Shown here piece after piece: positions 14,451-19,115 of a stretch of DNA of 19,115 bases. Below the pieces are notes generated by a model. It ran no database searches. It was not told the origin of the DNA and saw only the letters and a program-made list of their open reading frames with translations. Made by a program: the position numbers and the translations under genes. The stretch spans positions 1 to 19,115 of the forward strand of contig DIWI01000008.1 of NCBI GenBank assembly GCA_002428415.1, written 5' to 3'. Each line of letters opens with the position of its first letter. Positions within the stretch are counted from its first letter, which is position 1. This stretch comes from Clostridiaceae bacterium UBA6110 (lineage in GTDB: Bacteria > Bacillota > Clostridia > Clostridiales > Clostridiaceae).

Positions 14451-15080
14451 ATGGATGAAAAGCTCAGGATAAAATGGCTGGGGCATTCCTGCTTCAAGAT
14501 AGAATATGGGGAGTACTCTTTGGTGATCGATCCCTACAAGGACGGGATGATTCCGGGGCTTTCGCCGCTTCATGAGGAGGCCTGTGAAGTGTTTGCAAGC
14601 CACGGTCATAATGACCATAACTGGTTTCAGGCTGTCAGGATAATTGATAGAGGTGCAAAGTCGCCCTTCAATGTGAAGAAGATAATGAGCACACATGATG
14701 ACGATGGCGGAAGAAAACGAGGGATGAATACAATCCATGTATTTGAGGGAGAAGGCTACAGATTCGCTCATTTTGGAGATCTTGGTGAATCCCTTGATGA
14801 TAAGAGGCTTGGAGAAATCGGTCAGCTTGATGTGGCGATGATCCCTGTCGGTGGCTATTATACCATCGATGCTTCTGTCGCCTCCGACATAGTCAAAAAG
14901 CTTATGCCAAAGGTTGTGATTCCCATGCATTACAGCTCAGAGAGCTTCGGCTTTGATGTTATAAAGGGTGTCGGGGAATTCCTTGAACTGACAGGCAGAG
15001 TTGTCGAGTATGACGGCAACCTTATTGAGGTGACACATGATACGGAGCGACAGACAGCTGTCCTGAAGTACAAGGGCTGA
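14451..15080 (+). CDS. Metallo-beta-lactamase-fold hydrolase (COG2220/UlaG-like superfamily)
   Basis: This 209-residue cytosolic protein shows the metal site of the superfamily: GHSCF near 11-15, HGHNDH at 51-56 (the HxHxDH motif), FGDLGE with Asp110, and PMHY with His160. The short length, the opening KWLGHSCFKIE and the strand FAHFGD point to the compact UPF0173-like branch of COG2220, which also includes the L-ascorbate-6-phosphate lactonase UlaG. UlaG is much longer (about 350 residues) and this gene is 11 kb from the ula-type genes, so I do not assign it as UlaG. The substrate is unknown. A strong AAGGAGGAG lies four to five bases before the ATG. The next gene starts four bases after its stop, so they form an operon. 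Confidence 0.87.
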   Translation: MDEKLRIKWLGHSCFKIEYGEYSLVIDPYKDGMIPGLSPLHEEACEVFASHGHNDHNWFQAVRIIDRGAKSPFNVKKIMSTHDDDGGRKRGMNTIHVFEGEGYRFAHFGDLGESLDDKRLGEIGQLDVAMIPVGGYYTIDASVASDIVKKLMPKVVIPMHYSSESFGFDVIKGVGEFLELTGRVVEYDGNLIEVTHDTERQTAVLKYKG

Positions 15081-15084
15081 TTGG

Positions 15085-15429
15085 ATGATAGATGTCATTA
15101 AAGTCATCAACCTCGGCCTTTCCTTCATTGTTGAACTGGTCGCGCTATTCATATATGGCTACTATGGATACAATACTGGAATCCAGGCTTGGCAGAGGAT
15201 ACTCCTCGCGGTGATCCTGCCAGCGACAGCGGCTGTTTTTTGGGGTAAATACCTGGCCCCGAATGCAATCGGAAGATTTGAAATGCCAGGACTACTTATT
15301 GCAAAAATAGCTATCATGGCTGTAGCTGCAGTAATGCTGTTCCGAATGGGAAGGACAATACCTGGATTCTTCTTTTCTGTTATAGCTGCTGCAAATCTTC
15401 TGCTTGCAGTTCTTTTAGGACAAGAATAA
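15085..15429 (+). CDS. yrdB: YrdB family membrane protein (DUF2568)
   Basis: This 114-residue protein has four hydrophobic segments (about 5-28, 36-54, 70-87 and 92-112) with short loops. The block AVFWGKYLAPNAIGRF, where APNA is the family hallmark, followed by MPGLLIAKI, fits the YrdB/DUF2568 family. Its function is unknown. The start is four bases after the upstream stop; only a weak AAGGG is present, so translation probably depends on coupling to the upstream hydrolase gene. The zincin gene follows after 34 bases, in the same direction and with no terminator between them. Confidence 0.8.
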   Translation: MIDVIKVINLGLSFIVELVALFIYGYYGYNTGIQAWQRILLAVILPATAAVFWGKYLAPNAIGRFEMPGLLIAKIAIMAVAAVMLFRMGRTIPGFFFSVIAAANLLLAVLLGQE

Positions 15430-15463
15430 GCCTGTAATCTTATTGACTGGAGCGTGATGAGAG

Positions 15464-15850
15464 ATGGTAACTATTGAAGAGATGGGCAGGATTCTTGATA
15501 AAATCGCAGACGGATTTCCCGAAGAGCTGTTTAACGAGCTCAGCGGCGGAATAGTACTCGTACCTGAATTGAAGCTGAATCAGATGAGTATGAACAACGA
15601 CCTGTACATCCTGGGTGAATATCACAGGGGTTTCAGTTCCGGAAGATATATCGTCATATATTACGGTTCATTCATGAAGGTATATGGGTATCTTGAAGAG
15701 CCGGAGCTTAAAGAAAGGCTGGAGCATACTCTTAAGCATGAGTTCATCCACCATCTTGAGTCCTTGGCTGGCGAAAAGGGGTTGGAGAAGGAAGACGCAA
15801 AGAATCTCTTTGACTATATAATGCTGAGGGATTGGAAAAGGTCGAAATGA
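15464..15850 (+). CDS. Zincin-like metallopeptidase family protein (PF06262 type)
   Basis: This 128-residue soluble protein carries the zincin motif HEFIH at 92-96, followed by HLESLAGEKGLEKEDA, which matches the end of small clostridial members of the minimal zincin family. The upstream block IVLVPELK...LYILGEYHRG also fits. It lacks a signal peptide and would act in the cytosol; whether it really cleaves peptides is not established for the family. The ribosome site is weak (GGAG eleven bases before the ATG, with GATGAG nearer). It seems to be the last gene of the MBL-yrdB-zincin unit. After its stop there is only a 6-bp hairpin (15856-15861 with 15870-15875) without a T-run. Confidence 0.82.
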   Translation: MVTIEEMGRILDKIADGFPEELFNELSGGIVLVPELKLNQMSMNNDLYILGEYHRGFSSGRYIVIYYGSFMKVYGYLEEPELKERLEHTLKHEFIHHLESLAGEKGLEKEDAKNLFDYIMLRDWKRSK

Positions 15851-15934
15851 TAATACTCAGAGAACTATATCTGAGGATATTACTAAAAACTGGAAATAAT
15901 GATTTGAAGAAATTTATTGATCCGAGAGTATTAC

Positions 15935-15977
15935 TTAATTAAGGTTAATGATATATTAATTATAGAATATGTCTAAT
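15935..15977 (+). promoter_or_regulatory. Possible Pho-like repeats and -10 before the Na/Pi cotransporter gene
   Basis: Three TTAAT-starting hexamers lie at 15935-15940, 15945-15950 and 15956-15961, 10 and 11 bases apart. A TCTAAT hexamer follows at 15972-15977, after a 10-base gap. This resembles the geometry at pstS, but the stretch is very AT-rich and the hexamers lack the terminal ACA, so the call is weak. Another -10 (TAGAAT, 15963-15968) is equally possible. Confidence 0.3.
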
Positions 15978-16029
15978 TTCCTGAACAATAAGTGGGGATA
16001 TGATTCAGGACTGGGGGATAGGTTGTCAA

Positions 16030-17679
16030 ATGAGTGATTTTCTGTTTGGTATATTTGGCGGCACGGCACTATTGATGTATGGGGTAGATATGATGGGTGA
16101 AGGCCTGGAACACCTATCAGGAGGGATCATGAAAAAGGCGCTTCAGAAGCTTACCGGTAAGCTTTGGAAGGCTTTTCTTGCAGGTATTTTTTTAACTGCT
16201 CTTGTCCAGAGTAGTACAGCCATATCAGTATTGAGCGTTGGATTTGTAAATTCAGGTATAATTGAGCTGACTCAGGCGATCGGGATAATTTATGGTGCAA
16301 ATATCGGTACTACCATAACAGCCCAATTCATGGCTCTAAGCTTCAGTTTCAAGCTCACGGCATTCGCATTGCCCATAATCGCTTTAGGATTCGTCCTGAA
16401 GATATTCTCGCGGAAGCTGCAGCTTCAGAATGTAGGGCATGCGATAATGGGAATTGGTTTCATGCTCCTGGGCCTGACAATTCTAAATAGTGGAATTCCT
16501 TACATGGAGCAGAATGAGACTATCAGATACTTTTTCCAGAAATATGCTTCAAATACCTTCATAGGCATATTTCTTGGAGTAGTGACAACCGCTCTGGTAC
16601 ACAGCAGTGCAGCAACCGTGGGTATAGTCATGCTTCTCGGAAACGCAGGACTTTTGACGCTTCCTGCGGCGATAGCGCTTATGTTCGGGGACAATATAGG
16701 CACATCAGTCACTGCCCTGCTTGCGAGTGTGAACGGAAACATCAATGCCAAGAGGACTGCATGGGGGCATGCGTTTCATAATATAATAGGTGTGTTGATA
16801 TTTCTTCCTTTTGTCGGTCTATTTTCTGATTTCATACAATCATTCACAATGATGATTCAGGGCAGCAGCAATATTCAACTGCAGATTGCTAATTCCCATA
16901 CGATTTTCAACATCATGGTAGCTTTGATCTTCCTTCCGCTGAATAATTATTTCGTGTCTCTTTTGAAGACAATCGTCAAGGAGAAAAAACCGTCAGGTAT
17001 AACAGAGGAAGTCTATATCGACAAATTGCTGCTTGATACTCCTGCCGCTGCAATTGAAGGATCCATGAAGGAAATGCTACGGGCTATGGATACTAACAGA
17101 GATATGCTTGGTGCTGCAGTGGATTCTGTAATAGGCAATAACCTGGATAATCGTGATGCGGTTTATGACCGCGAAAAATCTGTAAGCTGCATCCACAAGG
17201 ATCTCACTGACTATATGGTCGAGCTGTCCAGGAGAGGTGTCTCACAATCTGATTCAATTGTAATACCTGGCATAATTAAATGTGCCAATTATCTGGAAAG
17301 GATCGCAGACCATACGATAACAACGATGAAGCTCCAGGAGAAGCGATACAACGGGGGGCTTGATTTCACTAATGAAGCTCTGGGAGAACTTGAACAGCTC
17401 AATAAAGAGCTTTCAAACATGTCGAAGCTCGTATCAGAAAATATTAAAGTGTTCACAGAAGAGAAGCATTCGAAGGTAAAACTAATGGATGAAAATATGG
17501 ACATCCTCACTGCGAAGTTTTCCGAAGCCCATGTAAAGAGGCTTGAGGATGGCAAATGTACAATTGAAGAGAGCCTGGTATATCTGGAGATAATCACAAA
17601 CCTTGAGAGAATAGCAAATTACTTATACAAGATTTCAAGGCTTTGCAGATACGAACTGCAGGGAATAAGCTTTATCTGA
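16030..17679 (+). CDS. Na+/phosphate cotransporter with C-terminal PhoU-like domain (NptA/YjbB family)
   Basis: This 549-residue membrane protein has two inverted Na/Pi-cotransporter repeats (about 1-310). The first carries VQSSTA near 59-64 with GANIGTT near 90-96, the second VHSSAAT near 190-196 with GDNIGTS near 220-226; these QSS-type motifs form the substrate and sodium site. The soluble tail (about 340-549) is PhoU-like, with YLERIADH near 419-426 and NLERIANYL near 523-531, and probably senses the phosphate state or gates transport. Such proteins import or export phosphate depending on conditions. An ATG at 16000 would add ten residues but has GGGG too close; ATG 16030 opens the family N-terminus SDFLFGIFGGTALLMYGV and has AGG seven bases before, though weak. 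An inverted repeat follows the gene. Confidence 0.9.
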   Translation: MSDFLFGIFGGTALLMYGVDMMGEGLEHLSGGIMKKALQKLTGKLWKAFLAGIFLTALVQSSTAISVLSVGFVNSGIIELTQAIGIIYGANIGTTITAQFMALSFSFKLTAFALPIIALGFVLKIFSRKLQLQNVGHAIMGIGFMLLGLTILNSGIPYMEQNETIRYFFQKYASNTFIGIFLGVVTTALVHSSAATVGIVMLLGNAGLLTLPAAIALMFGDNIGTSVTALLASVNGNINAKRTAWGHAFHNIIGVLIFLPFVGLFSDFIQSFTMMIQGSSNIQLQIANSHTIFNIMVALIFLPLNNYFVSLLKTIVKEKKPSGITEEVYIDKLLLDTPAAAIEGSMKEMLRAMDTNRDMLGAAVDSVIGNNLDNRDAVYDREKSVSCIHKDLTDYMVELSRRGVSQSDSIVIPGIIKCANYLERIADHTITTMKLQEKRYNGGLDFTNEALGELEQLNKELSNMSKLVSENIKVFTEEKHSKVKLMDENMDILTAKFSEAHVKRLEDGKCTIEESLVYLEIITNLERIANYLYKISRLCRYELQGISFI

Positions 17680-17707
17680 AAACAAAGATTGAAGGTCCGA
17701 AGAAAGA

Positions 17708-17742
17708 GGAGGTAAGGAACGCACTAAGCATTCCTTACCTCC
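17708..17742. terminator. Inverted repeat between convergent genes, probable bidirectional terminator
   Basis: A perfect 12-bp stem (17708-17719 with 17731-17742) closes an 11-base loop midway between the convergent Na/Pi cotransporter and AgcS genes. T-rich bases follow on both strands (acttactttac on +, tctttctt on -), although neither is an unbroken T-run. Confidence 0.65.
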
Positions 17743-17772
17743 ATACTTACTTTACAAAACAAATTAACATGA

Positions 17773-19115
17773 TTATGCAATCTTGTCTGATTTTGATGAC
17801 TCAGATGCTTCTCCCTTAAAGAAGAGATTGGTCTCCGCAATGATAACGCCGCTAAGGCCTACAAGTGCGATGAGATTAGGGATTGCCATGAGGCCGTTCA
17901 CGATATCAGCAAGTATCCAGATCATGTCCAGCTTCAGGAATGCTCCGATCGCCACAAGACCGATGAAAATAATCCTGTATGGCTTTATGCCCTTAACTCC
18001 GAACAGATATTCCGTGCACCTTTCACCATAGTAGTTCCATCCCAGTATGGTTGTGAATGCAAAGAATACGAGTCCGATGGTCACAATGTATGATCCGATA
18101 CCGGGAAGCCCTGATTCAAAAGCGGAATTGGTCATCGCTGCACCTGAAAGGTCGCCTTTCCATGCTCCTGTCATTATCAGCATGATGCCAGTCATAGTAC
18201 ATATTATGATCGTGTCGAAGAAGGTTCCGGTCATTGAGATGAGCCCCTGTTTTACACAGGAATTGGATTTTGCTGCAGCTGTCGCTATCGGTGCGCTTCC
18301 AAGCCCTGATTCGTTAGAAAATACACCTCGTGCAACTCCGTTCCTCATGGCAAACATTACACTTGCACCCAGGAATCCGCCTGCTGCGGCTGCAGGAGTG
18401 AAGGCACTCCTTATCACAAGTGAAAATGTCTCGGGTAGAAGGGTATAGTTCCTTGCCATTATGAACAATGCTCCAAGCACATAGAACACAGCCATGAACG
18501 GTACGACTATCTCAGACACCTTAGCGATGCTTTTGATTCCACCAAGTGTCACCAAAGCAACTATAACTGTAAGTGCAATTGAAGTTACAATTATTGGAAC
18601 CTTGAAGGTCAGGTCGATTGCATTCGATATTGCATTGATCTGTGGGAAAGTACCTATCCCGAAGAAGGCCACGCATATTCCAAAGAATGCAAATGCTTTT
18701 GCAAGGAACTTGTTTCCAAGGCCTCTTTCAATATAGTACATTGGACCTCCGGACATCTGGCCGTTATCATCCACTACCCTGTACTTTATTGAAAGAAGGC
18801 ATTCCCCGTATTTAGTAGCCATTCCAAAGAACGCGGCGACCCACATCCAGAACAGCGCACCAGGGCCGCCTGCCTTGATTGCAGTAGCCACACCTACAAT
18901 ATTGCCTGTTCCGATGGTAGCGGCAAGTGCGGTACAAAGAGCGCCAAAGCTTGAAACATCGCCCTGGGCGCCATCCTCAGTGTCTTTGGAGAATACAAGC
19001 TTTAAAGCCATCGGCAGCCTCGATATCTGTATAAGTCCGAGTCTTGCAGTGAGGTATATACCTGTTCCTACAAGTAGTATGAGGAGCGGCGGGCCCCAAA
19101 CCCATGAGTCGATTT
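17773..19115 (-). CDS. Sodium:alanine symporter, AgcS family, 5' partial
   Basis: This gene runs off the right edge. The open frame continues upstream of the Met codon at 19011 to the edge and reads DSWVWGPPLLILLVGTGIYL, the usual AgcS first membrane helix, so that Met is internal. Visible are 446 residues; about 10-20 are missing at the N-terminus. The family signature GTGNIVGVATAIKAGGPGA is present, with WVAAFFGMATKYGE and GGPMYYIERGLG after it, and about ten hydrophobic segments. It imports alanine or glycine with sodium. The short C-terminal tail is polar and ends EASESSKSDKIA. It is the only gene on the - strand and converges on the Na/Pi cotransporter gene. Confidence 0.95.
   Translation of the reverse strand, partial: IDSWVWGPPLLILLVGTGIYLTARLGLIQISRLPMALKLVFSKDTEDGAQGDVSSFGALCTALAATIGTGNIVGVATAIKAGGPGALFWMWVAAFFGMATKYGECLLSIKYRVVDDNGQMSGGPMYYIERGLGNKFLAKAFAFFGICVAFFGIGTFPQINAISNAIDLTFKVPIIVTSIALTVIVALVTLGGIKSIAKVSEIVVPFMAVFYVLGALFIMARNYTLLPETFSLVIRSAFTPAAAAGGFLGASVMFAMRNGVARGVFSNESGLGSAPIATAAAKSNSCVKQGLISMTGTFFDTIIICTMTGIMLIMTGAWKGDLSGAAMTNSAFESGLPGIGSYIVTIGLVFFAFTTILGWNYYGERCTEYLFGVKGIKPYRIIFIGLVAIGAFLKLDMIWILADIVNGLMAIPNLIALVGLSGVIIAETNLFFKGEASESSKSDKIA

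Noticed and set aside
14451..15080. Assignment of the MBL-fold hydrolase as UlaG, the missing ascorbate-6-phosphate lactonase
   Set aside because: It belongs to the same broad superfamily, but it is far shorter than UlaG and lies 11 kb away in a different operon.
18047..18448. Open frames on the + strand opposite the AgcS gene (also 17783-18031 and 18494-18736)
   Set aside because: They are antisense shadows of the AgcS frame, with Met/Ile/Ser-rich compositions typical of antisense translation.
1..19115. CRISPR array, tRNA, rRNA, riboswitch, prophage or insertion sequence
   Set aside because: I saw no regularly spaced repeats, cloverleaf or rRNA-like stretches, transposase or phage genes; the leaders are short and lack recognisable riboswitch structure.

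Overview
The window looks like chromosomal DNA of a low-to-moderate GC member of the Bacillota, most likely a clostridial lineage. Supporting signs are strong AGGAGG-type ribosome binding sites, AGA/AGG and ATA codons used freely, clostridial-type small proteins (YwbE, DUF302, a HEFIH zincin, YrdB), a Gram-positive-like Pho box, and intrinsic terminators after most transcription units. No species can be named from sequence alone. All genes but the last are on the + strand. There is no rRNA, tRNA, CRISPR array, insertion sequence or phage gene, and no gene-free stretch over 300 bases.

Region 1 (1-3014) is the 3' part of a sugar-acid operon of the L-ascorbate (ula/sga) type. It holds the end of a UlaB-like PTS IIB protein, a cytosolic FG-GAP/VCBS-like beta-propeller of unknown function, a UlaF/AraD-type L-ribulose-5-phosphate 4-epimerase and a UlaE-type L-ribulose-5-phosphate 3-epimerase. 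A 23-bp terminator hairpin follows. The two epimerases would turn L-xylulose 5-phosphate into D-xylulose 5-phosphate. The beta-propeller is the least explained gene of the window.

Region 2 (3060-8240) is a run of mostly single-gene units: ywbE, a universal stress protein, a DUF302 protein, an MFS transporter, a calcineurin-like metallophosphoesterase and an M20 amidohydrolase. Most have their own promoter or terminator.

Region 3 (8360-13721) is the phosphate block: pstS, pstC, pstA, pstB and phoU, then a second phoU paralogue after a terminator. Upstream of pstS are four hexamers spaced exactly 11 bp apart, ending 9 bp before a TATAAT box. This is the layout of a PhoP-activated promoter. A 17-bp hairpin without a U-tract separates pstS from pstC and may set the excess of binding protein over permease.

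Region 4 (13760-17742) has a small flavodoxin, then an apparent operon of a metallo-beta-lactamase-fold hydrolase, a YrdB-family membrane protein and a zincin metallopeptidase. It ends with a Na+/phosphate cotransporter carrying a C-terminal PhoU-like domain, so three PhoU-domain proteins lie within about 5.5 kb. An inverted repeat separates it from the convergent, 5'-truncated AgcS sodium:alanine symporter gene on the - strand (17773-19115).

I found no clear new defence or mobile system. The best candidates for something undescribed are the cytosolic beta-propeller in the ula-type operon and the tandem divergent PhoU arrangement.
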